Assembly: GCA_028532915.1 (NCBI GenBank)
Contig: JAQQAI010000011.1
Coordinates: forward strand, 1-55,605
DNA: 55,605 nucleotides
Source: Sphaerochaetaceae bacterium
GTDB taxonomy: Bacteria > Spirochaetota > Spirochaetia > Sphaerochaetales > Sphaerochaetaceae
Direction: 5' to 3'
The position numbers and the translations under genes are program-made. Positions 26,048 to 34,840 of this stretch are shown piece by piece (within the stretch, counting starts at the first letter, position 1; each line of letters begins with the position of its first letter). Below the pieces are notes generated by a model that saw only the letters and a program-made list of their open reading frames with translations, was not told the DNA's origin and made no database searches.

Positions 26048-28450
26048 TTATAGACTTGCGCCGAGATAGGCGCTCACTCTCAACAGATCGGCGAACACTC
26101 CGCCGGCGGTTACCGCCGGTCCTGCGCCGGGGCCCTGGATCACCAGAGGCTGGGTGCTGTAGCGTTCGGTGGTGAAGGCGACAACGTTATCGGTCCCCCT
26201 GGATCTGGCGAACGGATGAGATGCATCATAGGCGGCAAGTTCCACCTGACAGATCCCGTCCTCACCGATCCTGCCCACATAACGAAGCCGTTTGCCTTCT
26301 TTATCAGCTTCTTTATACATTGACAGAAGATTTTCGTCCATCAGTTCCATTCTCTCCATGAACTCATCGAGAGGTACATCTCTGAGCTCTTCGGGAACGA
26401 GAGAAGCAACATCCAGATCGCTCAGCTCCACCTTATAACCCATCTCTCTTGCAAGGATGACGGTCTTTCGTGCCACATCCATCCCCGACAGATCGTCACG
26501 GGGATCGGGTTCGGTGAAGCCCATATCCTTTGCCTCTCTCACCAGAGTACTGAACGGCACAGACCCGTCATATCTGCTGAACAGATAGGCAAGTGTCCCC
26601 GATACGATCCCTTCTACCGAACGGATGCGGTCACCTGTCTGAATCAGATCCTTGAGAGTTCCGATCACAGGCAGTCCTGCACCGACGGTGGTTTCGTACA
26701 TGAAATGCTTGCCGTACCTGCGGGCAGTCTCCATCAGTTTCTCGTAAATCGGATAGGGAGCAGTTCCCGCCTTCTTGTTGGGGGTGATGATGTGAATACC
26801 CTTCTCGATCCAGGAGATGTAGTGGTTGGGAAGTTCGTTGCTCGTTGTGCAGTCTATCAGGACAGAATGGGGGAAATAGGAGGCACTCACATGTTTTACC
26901 AGCAGATCATAGTCTATCGGGACCGATTCGGTTTTGAACCGCTGTTCCCAATTATCCAGATCTATACCGGCTTCATCGATGAGCATCACGGTGGTATTGG
27001 CGATCGCTCTGATACGGATATCGACACCGAAGTCGCTTTTCAGTCTGGCAGCTTCCATGCCTATCTGATCGAGCAGAGTCCCCCCGATGTTTCCCGGACC
27101 GAACACCCCGACACTCAATGCCTGATTCGACAGGAAGAATCCCGCATGGAGGGCTCTTAATGCCCTTTTGCTGTCTTTTTCCAGAATGACTGCACTTATA
27201 TTGCGTTCCGATGATCCCTGAGCTATCGCCCTGACATTGACATGAGCTTTTCCGAGAGCTCCGAAGAAGGTCCCGCTGATACCGGGAACACCGGTCATAT
27301 TTTCTCCGACGGCGGCAAGGATAGCACATCCGTACTCGCTCTCTATATTGGTGATCCTGTGCTGCTCTATCTCATGGGCGAATGTGGAATGGGCTATGGC
27401 CTTGGCCAGAGAAGCCTGTTCGCTCGGAACGGCGAAACATATCGAATATTCGCTTGAAGCCTGAGAGATGAGAACAACAGAGATATCTGCATCATTCATC
27501 GCAGCGAACAACCGCATCGAGATTCCGGGAACTCCGATCATTCCCGCACCTTCCACATTGATCAGAGCCACATCACGGATGACAGAGAATCCCTTCACGA
27601 CCCTTTTGCCTGCCCTCCCCTCGGTCTCATCGATCACAGTCCCCCTGTCATCGATATGAGCAAAGGATCTCAAGTGTAGTGAAACGCTCTTGTCCATGAT
27701 CGGAACCATGTTCTGAGGATGAATGACCGGGGAACCGAAGAAACTCAGTTCGGTCGCTTCGGCGTAGGTGAGAGATCTGATCACAGAAGCTCCGGGGACA
27801 TCCTGAACATCGGCTGTGGTGACCAGAGACGACGGATTCCAGAACGTGAGGGAGGATGCATGGATCCTGTTGGCGATGAGAGCTCCGGCATATTCGCTGC
27901 TTCGGTCGTTCTTCTTCACATCACTCTGCTTCAGTTCTCCGCAGAGGATGAAGGTCGATTTCGACCCGAGCAGGCTGTCACTCTTGGCAAGGAACTCTTC
28001 CTGACTCATAATTACCGCGTCGATCTTTTCCTGCTGCAGCAGTTCATGAAGAAGGAGAGAGACCCAGCGGGCCAGGAGGGTATCAAGGAAGCGCACCGCT
28101 CCTTCGGAGATGTCCCCGACGAGCCAGATCGCCCTCAGAAGGTCCTCGACTGCGTTGAACCCGTTTTTGATCTCATTGAGGATCGTCTGGCGGGATGAAG
28201 GGCTCACCCGCTTTTCGATGAGAGAGACCCAGGATTCAGTATGCATCTCCATCATCGACCACAGCCTCTCATCATGAGCCTGTGCGGCATCAAGCAGCCT
28301 TTTGAGCTCCAGAGTCTCATCACAGAGGGGAGAGACAACGAAAACAAGATCACTTTCTGCGTTCTCGGATCTCAATCGAGCGAATTTATCTCCGCTCCCA
28401 TTTTCGATTATCATATTACCTTCAATAGCGTGCACTTCAATCTTATTCAC
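26048..28450 (-). CDS. homoserine dehydrogenase fused to a degenerate aspartokinase domain (ThrA-like)
   Basis: The 800-residue product has ThrA architecture: aspartokinase-like region (1-275), two ACT regulatory domains (about 290-435, with VEGAGMIGVPGIS and GENMTGVPGIS), and homoserine dehydrogenase (445-800, with GPGNIGG for NAD(P), TPNKKA and TTVGAGLP). The kinase region lacks the catalytic KFGGTS motif at its N-terminus, and the usual WTDVDGV and GRNGSD-type segments read WNPSSLV and NDRSSEY. The dehydrogenase should work; the kinase probably does not. The start is GTG with AAGGAG five bases upstream, and an in-frame stop just before it rules out a longer N-terminus. Confidence 0.88.
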   Translation of the reverse strand: MNKIEVHAIEGNMIIENGSGDKFARLRSENAESDLVFVVSPLCDETLELKRLLDAAQAHDERLWSMMEMHTESWVSLIEKRVSPSSRQTILNEIKNGFNAVEDLLRAIWLVGDISEGAVRFLDTLLARWVSLLLHELLQQEKIDAVIMSQEEFLAKSDSLLGSKSTFILCGELKQSDVKKNDRSSEYAGALIANRIHASSLTFWNPSSLVTTADVQDVPGASVIRSLTYAEATELSFFGSPVIHPQNMVPIMDKSVSLHLRSFAHIDDRGTVIDETEGRAGKRVVKGFSVIRDVALINVEGAGMIGVPGISMRLFAAMNDADISVVLISQASSEYSICFAVPSEQASLAKAIAHSTFAHEIEQHRITNIESEYGCAILAAVGENMTGVPGISGTFFGALGKAHVNVRAIAQGSSERNISAVILEKDSKRALRALHAGFFLSNQALSVGVFGPGNIGGTLLDQIGMEAARLKSDFGVDIRIRAIANTTVMLIDEAGIDLDNWEQRFKTESVPIDYDLLVKHVSASYFPHSVLIDCTTSNELPNHYISWIEKGIHIITPNKKAGTAPYPIYEKLMETARRYGKHFMYETTVGAGLPVIGTLKDLIQTGDRIRSVEGIVSGTLAYLFSRYDGSVPFSTLVREAKDMGFTEPDPRDDLSGMDVARKTVILAREMGYKVELSDLDVASLVPEELRDVPLDEFMERMELMDENLLSMYKEADKEGKRLRYVGRIGEDGICQVELAAYDASHPFARSRGTDNVVAFTTERYSTQPLVIQGPGAGPAVTAGGVFADLLRVSAYLGASL

Positions 28451-28516
28451 ACCGTCTCCTTCATAAACACATCATAGGTGATATCGATATTTTTTTCACG
28501 ATATCTCGAAAACTTT

Positions 28517-28548
28517 AAAAAAAAAGAACCCGCACAGGGTTCTTTTTT
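28517..28548 (-). terminator. rpmB terminator
   Basis: Stem AAGAACCC (28524-28531) with GGGTTCTT (28537-28544) and a 5-base loop, extended by A/T pairs. On the minus strand a nine-base T-run follows. It lies between rpmB and the ThrA-like gene. Confidence 0.85.
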
Positions 28549-28574
28549 CTTCGTACTCAAAAAGACATAAAAGG

Positions 28575-28805
28575 TCAAACCACCTTCTGAACCCTGCCGC
28601 TGCGCAAACAACGCGTGCACACTTTGATCGTGCGCGGAGTACCATTGATGAGTGTCTTTACTGTTACGATATTTGGACGGAAGGTTCTCTTCGTAGTAAC
28701 ACCGATATGCTGTCCTACACCACCATTCTTCTTCGCCTGACCTTTGCGGGTGACATTATTTCCTGCAACCGTTCCTTTTCCACAAATATCACATCTACGT
28801 GCCAT
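28575..28805 (-). CDS. rpmB: 50S ribosomal protein L28
   Basis: The 76-residue basic protein of the large ribosomal subunit begins MARRCDICGKG and contains NVTRKGQAKKNGG and the C-terminal VKVCTRCLRSGRV-like block. Two Cys pairs (CDIC, CTRC) suggest the zinc-binding form. AAGGTGG lies eight bases before the ATG. A frame extending ten codons upstream is not needed. A TATAAT at 28840-28835 on the minus strand could be its -10 box. It is followed by a strong terminator. Confidence 0.96.
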   Translation of the reverse strand: MARRCDICGKGTVAGNNVTRKGQAKKNGGVGQHIGVTTKRTFRPNIVTVKTLINGTPRTIKVCTRCLRSGRVQKVV

Positions 28806-28995
28806 GATTATTTCCACCTTATCCTTAGCATTCAATTATATGGGAGATTCGTTGTGACCTTTATCATCAAAATGAGCAGCATGATAGATATGGCAACAAA
28901 TCATAAATCCGCAACTCACGAAACCTTATCAGATTATCAGGAGTATGTAAATAGCTTACAGCAGTTGAACTATGAAAAAAATGCTCTAACGCTTC

Positions 28996-29025
28996 TTGCT
29001 TTCCCGATCGCATTTCTTCTACAAT
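28996..29025 (+). promoter_or_regulatory. promoter candidate for the gene at 29033
   Basis: TTGCTT (28996-29001), an 18-base spacer and TACAAT (29020-29025). The predicted start is near 29032, at the ATG itself. Confidence 0.4.
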
Positions 29026-29032
29026 GACATTC

Positions 29033-29539
29033 ATGGATAACAGCGGGGTAACGTTCCTTTCTTCACAGATCATCTCTCTCAATCCCGCAAAACGGGCAAG
29101 AAACGAGATACATGAGCTTCAGAACAGATTGTTTCTCTCAGAAAGCCTTCTCGATCCTGTCATTCTTCCCCCCTCTATCATAACAGGAGTGTTCCCTTCT
29201 GGAGAAGAGAGCCTTTCGCTGCCGTTCATTGAAAAATCTGAGGAAGATCTCACTTTCGACAAGGTTGTTGAACACGAAGGGCGGTGGTATCTCACCAGTG
29301 ACAGGCTCAACGAATCGGTCATGTACAAGACTATGAAAGAAAGGGGATCCGATGCCCCTGCCGGTTTCCCCATCCATCCTTTCGGAGGCTTCGGTCTCGG
29401 CAGAAACAGGCCGCAACGCATCTTTCCCATAACCGTTTCTGACTGGAGTGTCGTACATGTTCATCTCACTGTTGCGGTTCAAAAGGGATCGATCGTTCAT
29501 TCGTTCTACAGAATTTTAAGAGAGATACATCTTAAATGA
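29033..29539 (+). CDS. hypothetical protein, 168 aa
   Basis: No family recognised. The product has no signal peptide or membrane segment and is rich in charged and aromatic residues, with a glycine/proline stretch HPFGGFGLGRNRP near residue 115. Codon use resembles the neighbours. It is transcribed divergently from rpmB. An ATG at 29024 lies inside the putative -10 box, so the ATG at 29033 is preferred; there is no Shine-Dalgarno sequence. A leaderless message is possible. Confidence 0.6.
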   Translation: MDNSGVTFLSSQIISLNPAKRARNEIHELQNRLFLSESLLDPVILPPSIITGVFPSGEESLSLPFIEKSEEDLTFDKVVEHEGRWYLTSDRLNESVMYKTMKERGSDAPAGFPIHPFGGFGLGRNRPQRIFPITVSDWSVVHVHLTVAVQKGSIVHSFYRILREIHLK

Positions 29540-29549
29540 ATTGGCCCTA

Positions 29550-29579
29550 TTGGCAAATGTTCTGAATTATGTCTACAAT
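29550..29579 (+). promoter_or_regulatory. promoter of the PotD-like gene
   Basis: TTGGCA (29550-29555), an 18-base spacer and TACAAT (29574-29579), about 60 bases before the start codon. Confidence 0.5.
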
Positions 29580-29639
29580 ATGCCGGTTATGCGACACTTT
29601 TCACATAATCACCACACTATTTCAGACAGGAGGTAGAAA

Positions 29640-30710
29640 TTGAGAAAGAGATTTTCCATTTTACTGATTCTTGCCGTTTTATGTACTATCAGCATGGTAT
29701 CATGTTCGAAATCAGAAAGTGATGATACCGTAACCGCACAAGAGGGTAAACGTAAACTTTATATATATAACTGGACTTATTACACTCCCGATTCCATCAT
29801 CGAACAGTTCGAGGAAGAATTCAATGTCGATGTGATCATCGATAACTACGCCTCGAACGAGGCTATGTTCGCCAAGCTCAAGGCATCCCAGGGCGGCTAC
29901 GATATTGTCGTCCCCTCGGCAGATTACACCTCGATCATGATCAAACTCGATATGCTGGAGAAACTCGATCATTCGAAGATTCCGAATCTGCAGTATCTCA
30001 CACAGAAAGCCAGGACATTATCCGGGCAGTACGATCCCGATTTTTCCTACTCTGTCCCCTACTTCATCGGTGCGGCCGGAATCGCGGTCAATACTGATAA
30101 GGTGAGCGACTACGAAAAGGACTGGACTATCTTTGCAGAAGAAGAGCTTGCAGGAAGAATGCAGCTTCTCGACGATATGAACGAGGTGATGGGAATCGCT
30201 TTGAAGACTCTCGGCTATTCGGTCAACAGCGTCGATATCGCAGAACTCGAGGAGGCAGGAAACCTGATCAATTCGCAGTGGAAGCCCAACATCGTCAAAT
30301 TCGATGCAGAAGGATTCGGCAAGGCCTTCAGTCAGGGCGAGTTCTGGGTATCGCACGCTTATCCCGAGGTTATTTTCGAAGAACTGCCCCAGCAGATGTG
30401 GGAAAGCGTCGACTTCTTTCTTCCTGAGACAGGCGGACCGCTGTACATCGATTCGATGGTAATACTCAAAGGAGCAGAAAACAGCGATATCGCACATGAA
30501 TTCATCAATTTCTTCCACCGTCCTGAAATTTATGCGCTCTTTCTTGACGAATTCTTTTATCCGTCAAGTGTCAACGAGGCGGCAGCCGAGTTCAGAACCA
30601 CCGAAGCATATTACAGCAATGAGGATCTTCTGAATTATGAACTGAAAGTGGACCTCGGGGAAGACCTGGAAAAATACAATAAAGTCTGGCAGACCATCCG
30701 ATACCAGTAA
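29640..30710 (+). CDS. PotD-like polyamine-binding lipoprotein
   Basis: Extracytoplasmic substrate-binding protein related to PotD/PotF, 356 residues. The lipobox MVSC gives a lipid-anchored Cys near residue 22. KLYIYNWTYYTPDSIIEQFE and YDIVVPSADY are the conserved start and hinge segments of spermidine/putrescine-binding proteins. The start codon is TTG with AGGAGGT six to seven bases upstream. No potABC genes are adjacent; instead an MFS transporter gene follows 57 bases later. It may serve a transporter encoded elsewhere or act as a sensor. Confidence 0.82.
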   Translation: MRKRFSILLILAVLCTISMVSCSKSESDDTVTAQEGKRKLYIYNWTYYTPDSIIEQFEEEFNVDVIIDNYASNEAMFAKLKASQGGYDIVVPSADYTSIMIKLDMLEKLDHSKIPNLQYLTQKARTLSGQYDPDFSYSVPYFIGAAGIAVNTDKVSDYEKDWTIFAEEELAGRMQLLDDMNEVMGIALKTLGYSVNSVDIAELEEAGNLINSQWKPNIVKFDAEGFGKAFSQGEFWVSHAYPEVIFEELPQQMWESVDFFLPETGGPLYIDSMVILKGAENSDIAHEFINFFHRPEIYALFLDEFFYPSSVNEAAAEFRTTEAYYSNEDLLNYELKVDLGEDLEKYNKVWQTIRYQ

Positions 30711-30767
30711 GTCTGACGGAAAATACAATAGATCCCGGTAATACTCACATAAAAGAAGGTAACTTAA

Positions 30768-31982
30768 TTGCACGCTTCAGCCAAGGTTTTTCGCCCATCG
30801 GATAAGGTCAGATATTTCCTGACGATAGTCATCATCATCGGACTGACACAGGGACTATACAGGGGTGTTCAGGATAACTATCTCGCCCAGGTGGTGCATA
30901 TCAACGAATTCGAACGGGGAATCGTAGAATTCTTCAGAGAACTTCCGGGACTTCTTCTCGTGTTCATCTTGGCAGTGATGTACAGATTCAGCGAATCGAA
31001 GGTATTCAAGATCGGTGCCGCTATCATGTTGAGCGGATCGGTAGGACTTCTTCTTGCCGGTACCGGCGATGTGATAGTAGTCACGTTCATGGTTCTGTTC
31101 TCCCTCGGAGAGCACATCGCGATGCCGGTGAGATCTACCATCACGCTGCATCTTGCAGAAGAAGGAAAGCAGGGAGCGGCGCTGGGGGTCACCTCGATGA
31201 TCCTTCATGGAGGAAAGATCTTCGGCTTCATCGTCGTCAGCGGCCTGTTCATCCTCTTTCCTAAATTGGGAATAACCGAACACGAGGCGACAGGATTCAA
31301 GATCATCTTCGCTATCTCGTCACTTCTCATGCTCGCTGCGGTGCTCATCGGATTCGCACTGAAAGACGAAGGAAAAGAGGTTAGACGCGACAGAATCTAT
31401 TTCAGCAGAAAATTCGCAAAGTACTACGGACTGGAGACCTTCTACGGTGCAAGGAAACAGATATTCCTCACTTTTGCCCCCTACGTGCTGATACTTAAGT
31501 ATGGGGCCTCGACTTCGATGGTCTCATTCCTTCTCGCCCTCTGTGCAGTGTTCGGAATGTTGTTCAGTCCTCTCATCGGCCGGCTCATCGACAAAATCGG
31601 CTACAAGGTCATCATGATAGCGGATACTCTGATTCTGATTGTCGTATGTATGCTGTACGGGTTTTCCCACAGAATATTTCCCATGAATATCGCATTCATC
31701 GTTGTGAGCATCAATTACGTCCTCGATTCGATTCTCACTCTTGGATCCCTGGCGACGAACGTCTACGTTCAGGACATCGCTGATACTCCTGAAGAGATGA
31801 CTTCGACATTATCCACCGGGATATCGGTGAACCATTTCATCAGTATCATCATCGCCTTGCTCGGCGGACTCATCTGGCAGAAAGTGGGAGTAGAGGCACT
31901 GTTTACGCTGGCAGCTCTGTTAGGTATCGCGAACTCCCTGTTCGCAGCATCGATAAAGGTGCCTCCAAAGAGTTCTTTATAA
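30768..31982 (+). CDS. MFS transporter
   Basis: Major facilitator superfamily permease, 404 residues with about twelve membrane segments. The loop after segment 8 contains GRLIDKIGYKV, the MFS motif-A-like GxLxDxxG pattern in the second half. Substrate is not predictable. The start codon is TTG with AGAAGGT seven bases upstream, as unusual as the TTG of the preceding PotD-like gene, with which it is probably co-transcribed. Confidence 0.8.
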   Translation: MHASAKVFRPSDKVRYFLTIVIIIGLTQGLYRGVQDNYLAQVVHINEFERGIVEFFRELPGLLLVFILAVMYRFSESKVFKIGAAIMLSGSVGLLLAGTGDVIVVTFMVLFSLGEHIAMPVRSTITLHLAEEGKQGAALGVTSMILHGGKIFGFIVVSGLFILFPKLGITEHEATGFKIIFAISSLLMLAAVLIGFALKDEGKEVRRDRIYFSRKFAKYYGLETFYGARKQIFLTFAPYVLILKYGASTSMVSFLLALCAVFGMLFSPLIGRLIDKIGYKVIMIADTLILIVVCMLYGFSHRIFPMNIAFIVVSINYVLDSILTLGSLATNVYVQDIADTPEEMTSTLSTGISVNHFISIIIALLGGLIWQKVGVEALFTLAALLGIANSLFAASIKVPPKSSL

Positions 31983-32074
31983 TCACATTTCAGCCATTTA
32001 TCTTGACACATTCTCAAATTTTTTATTGCACGATCATATGATGTGACACATAATTAGTACAAAGGAGTGCTAAT

Positions 32075-33256
32075 ATGAAGAAAGTTGTCCTAACCATCGT
32101 TATGATCGTATCGTTCTCTCTCTTTTCCGTTATATCGGCTGAGAGTTCTCAGTCTCTGTACACCCTGAATGTTCCCTATTCATATCAGTCGCTGTATCTT
32201 TCAGGACAACTGGGAAGTTCAGAGGTGATACAGATCGAGATCGACACCTCCGCCCCTGTGACCTTCCGTGCCGACATCGGAATCGACGGCGACTATGATT
32301 TCATTTCGAACACCGAAGATACGAAGCTCGAACTGTCAAGTGCCGGAACCTATGCACGTGTTGGATCAAGCGGGATCCAAATCAATGCCGCCGGAGACGG
32401 AGAATACAAGACTTACTCACTTTCTATAGGGCCGTTTGACGGATTTTACGGGTTCGGCGGCTCAGCATGGGTCTATCTCAATGTCCCCTTCCCGGGAACA
32501 ACGACATTCAACACGAGCATAAGACCTTATGCGACGGCAGGTATCGGAAGGCTATATTCCATCGCGAGTGTGAAACAGGTAACAAACATGCTCGAATATC
32601 TGGACCTGGAAGTTACCGACGAGAAAGTACTCGAGATAGCGACATATATGGAAAAACGAAATGAATTTCTCAACACCTATACTGATGACTATGCCTCTTT
32701 GTTCATCGACTATATCAGAGGTCTGACAGAGAAATACGGGATGGAGGGAAAGGAACTCGAGCTGATATATGCAACATTGTCTGAGCAGCTCGATTTCGCT
32801 CTGCAGCGCTACAACGGCCTTGAATACGGATGGGAAGCCTATGTGCAGGCATCTCCCGGTCTGTTCTTCGAAACGTCGACCACCAACACGTTCTCATTCG
32901 ATTTCGCCCTCGAGATAGGAGGGAAATGGGCAATGCTGATGGCGGATGAGACTGTCTATGTCGAAGCCGCCGCTTCAGTGACTCCGACCGTGAACACCTC
33001 GGCGACACAACTTTTCTATGTGCTTGCCGATGCCGATCTTATCGCGCGGTATTTCTTTCCCTCACCGAGGATGTGGGTAGACTCACAACTGTCGCTGAAT
33101 TTCAACCCGCTGAATTTCACCACATTCGACCTTGATATCGAAGGAGAGTTCAATTATCTCATTCAACCGAACTTTACTGCTTTCGCAGGAGCGAGAATGA
33201 TCAATACCTTCGACAAACTGGCGCTATTCGCCGGAGCGAACATGAGATTGTTCTAG
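32075..33256 (+). CDS. secreted protein, outer-membrane beta-barrel candidate
   Basis: The 393-residue product has a cleavable signal peptide (MKKVVLTIVMIVSFSLFSVISA) and no lipobox. Its mature part alternates polar and aromatic residues in barrel-like strands and ends in MRLF, a terminal phenylalanine typical of outer-membrane barrels. A helical stretch near residues 165-250 (EYLDLEVTDEKVLEIATYMEK and onward) interrupts the strands. AAAGGAG precedes the ATG. A TTGACA at 32003-32008 may be its -35. A UUCG-loop terminator follows. No specific family recognised. Confidence 0.7.
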   Translation: MKKVVLTIVMIVSFSLFSVISAESSQSLYTLNVPYSYQSLYLSGQLGSSEVIQIEIDTSAPVTFRADIGIDGDYDFISNTEDTKLELSSAGTYARVGSSGIQINAAGDGEYKTYSLSIGPFDGFYGFGGSAWVYLNVPFPGTTTFNTSIRPYATAGIGRLYSIASVKQVTNMLEYLDLEVTDEKVLEIATYMEKRNEFLNTYTDDYASLFIDYIRGLTEKYGMEGKELELIYATLSEQLDFALQRYNGLEYGWEAYVQASPGLFFETSTTNTFSFDFALEIGGKWAMLMADETVYVEAAASVTPTVNTSATQLFYVLADADLIARYFFPSPRMWVDSQLSLNFNPLNFTTFDLDIEGEFNYLIQPNFTAFAGARMINTFDKLALFAGANMRLF

Positions 33257-33261
33257 ATGAG

Positions 33262-33286
33262 GGCTCCTTCGGGAGCCTTTCCTTTT
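33262..33286 (+). terminator. UUCG-loop terminator after the barrel gene
   Basis: GGCTCC (33262-33267), a TTCG tetraloop and GGAGCC (33272-33277), then TTTCCTTTT. It lies directly after the stop codon, so an ATG at 33257 cannot be the start of the next gene. Confidence 0.85.
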
Positions 33287-33322
33287 GCTTTTTGTAGAAG
33301 AATCATTTATCTTTGTATTCAT

Positions 33323-33925
33323 ATGAACACTCAAAATGAAATCAACACAGATTCCCATATCCAGTATTACTCGTTCAGAGAGTATTACAAAGCCCTTCTT
33401 CTGATCTATAAGTCGATTCCCGTCCTGAGAAAGAACAAGAAGGAGCATTATATCTCGGAGCAGTTCATCGAACGCATCATGCTTGCTGTAACTGAAGTCA
33501 ACGGATGTGCCGTCTGTTCCTACGCCCATACGAAGATGGCATTGAAACAGGGAGTCTCCTCCGATGAGATCGAAGGTTTTCTATCAGGGAACGACGCATA
33601 CATCTCACCAGATGAAGCAAAAGCCATCCTGTTCGCACAGCACTACGCATCCGAAAAAGGTGAATACGACAAAAATGCCTTCAGGACCGTCCTGGATGAA
33701 TACGGACAGCAGAAGGCTTCGGTGATACTTGCGGCTATCAGAATGATCATGGTCGGTAATATCAGCGGGATTCCACTCAGTGCCTTCAGCTCAAGGCTTA
33801 AAGGGAAGCCCTATACACACAGTTCCGTGGCGTACGAACTGGGAATGATCCTCTCTACCCTCGTACTGCTGCCGGTCTCTTTCATCCATTCTCTTTTTAT
33901 TATCGGGAAAAAGGAATTACGGTAA
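33323..33925 (+). CDS. AhpD-like carboxymuconolactone decarboxylase family protein
   Basis: The 200-residue product carries the redox motif CAVCSYAH near residue 68 (CxxCxxxH), typical of AhpD-type peroxidase-coupled thiol proteins. Helices around it match the family (VTEVNGCAVCSYAHTKMAL). The C-terminus adds a hydrophobic segment (LGMILSTLVLLPVSFIHSLFI), so it may be membrane-attached, which is unusual. The start follows the terminator and has no clear ribosome-binding site. The partner peroxiredoxin is not in the window. The DMT transporter gene follows after 6 bases. Confidence 0.78.
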   Translation: MNTQNEINTDSHIQYYSFREYYKALLLIYKSIPVLRKNKKEHYISEQFIERIMLAVTEVNGCAVCSYAHTKMALKQGVSSDEIEGFLSGNDAYISPDEAKAILFAQHYASEKGEYDKNAFRTVLDEYGQQKASVILAAIRMIMVGNISGIPLSAFSSRLKGKPYTHSSVAYELGMILSTLVLLPVSFIHSLFIIGKKELR

Positions 33926-33931
33926 GATCAG

Positions 33932-34840
33932 ATGACCAAGAGCAACCTGAGGTCATCCTCCGTTCTGTCATATATCAAACTGGCTCTGGCGACTACGATC
34001 TGGGGCGGAGCCCTGTCGGCCGGAAGGATAGTCGGAACGACTGTTCCTCCCTTCACGACAAGCTGTATCCGCTTCATCATAGCGCTTGTGATCATGGCGC
34101 CGTCACTGTATCTGACTGAAAAGGAGTTTCCCCGACCGACAAAGAAAGAATTCCTGATCATACTGCTTCTCTCGGTCGCGGGGATGGGGATGTTCAACGT
34201 ACTCCTATTTACAGCACTGAAGACCACCACCGCGATCAGAAGTTCCATCATGCTCGCCTTCACTCCGGTTATCGTCACTGTCGCAGCGTTCTTCATCTAT
34301 AAAGAGAAGATAAATATCGTCATGGGCATCGGGATCGTTCTTTCTACCATTGGCGCTGTACTGACGATCACAAGAGGTGATCTCGCCTCTGTGCTTTTTG
34401 AAGGTCTCGCCGTCGGTGACATCTATATGATCTGTGCGGTGATCTGCTGGGCAGGCTATTCACTTATCATCAAGAAGGCTGTATCGCGTCTATCACCGCT
34501 GGCGGTCCTCACCTACGCCTCTGTCATCGGAGTCATCCTCCTTTTACCCTTCACGTTCTTCGAAGGTGGATGGCAGACACTGGCTCATCTTGATTTGAAA
34601 CTGACAGCGAGCCTTCTCTATCTGGGGCTGTTTGCCGCAGGCTTCTCATATCTGTGGTATTTTCAGGGAATCAAGAAGGTAGGGTCATCCGTCTCTTCGG
34701 TCTTTCTGAATCTTGAACCTGTCGCAGCGATCACCATAGGAATCCTGCTGCTGGGAGAACAGCTCACAGTGCCACTTGCGGCCGGAGCACTTCTGGTCAT
34801 CAGCGGACTATTCCTGACAGCCTACAGAAAGAAAAAGTAA
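33932..34840 (+). CDS. EamA/DMT-family transporter
   Basis: Inner-membrane drug/metabolite transporter with two EamA repeats, 302 residues and ten membrane segments. ATTIWGGALSAGRIVG near residue 16 opens repeat 1, and AVICWAGYSLIIKKAV near residue 165 opens repeat 2. Such proteins export amino acids, nucleosides or other metabolites; the substrate is unknown. It starts 6 bases after the AhpD-like gene, so the two form an operon. It ends one base from the convergent pseudouridine synthase gene. Confidence 0.85.
   Translation: MTKSNLRSSSVLSYIKLALATTIWGGALSAGRIVGTTVPPFTTSCIRFIIALVIMAPSLYLTEKEFPRPTKKEFLIILLLSVAGMGMFNVLLFTALKTTTAIRSSIMLAFTPVIVTVAAFFIYKEKINIVMGIGIVLSTIGAVLTITRGDLASVLFEGLAVGDIYMICAVICWAGYSLIIKKAVSRLSPLAVLTYASVIGVILLLPFTFFEGGWQTLAHLDLKLTASLLYLGLFAAGFSYLWYFQGIKKVGSSVSSVFLNLEPVAAITIGILLLGEQLTVPLAAGALLVISGLFLTAYRKKK

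Noticed and set aside
28451-28548. Possible threonine attenuator before the ThrA-like gene
   Set aside because: The only hairpin is best explained as the rpmB terminator. No leader peptide rich in Thr or Ile codons and no alternative antiterminator pairing is visible.
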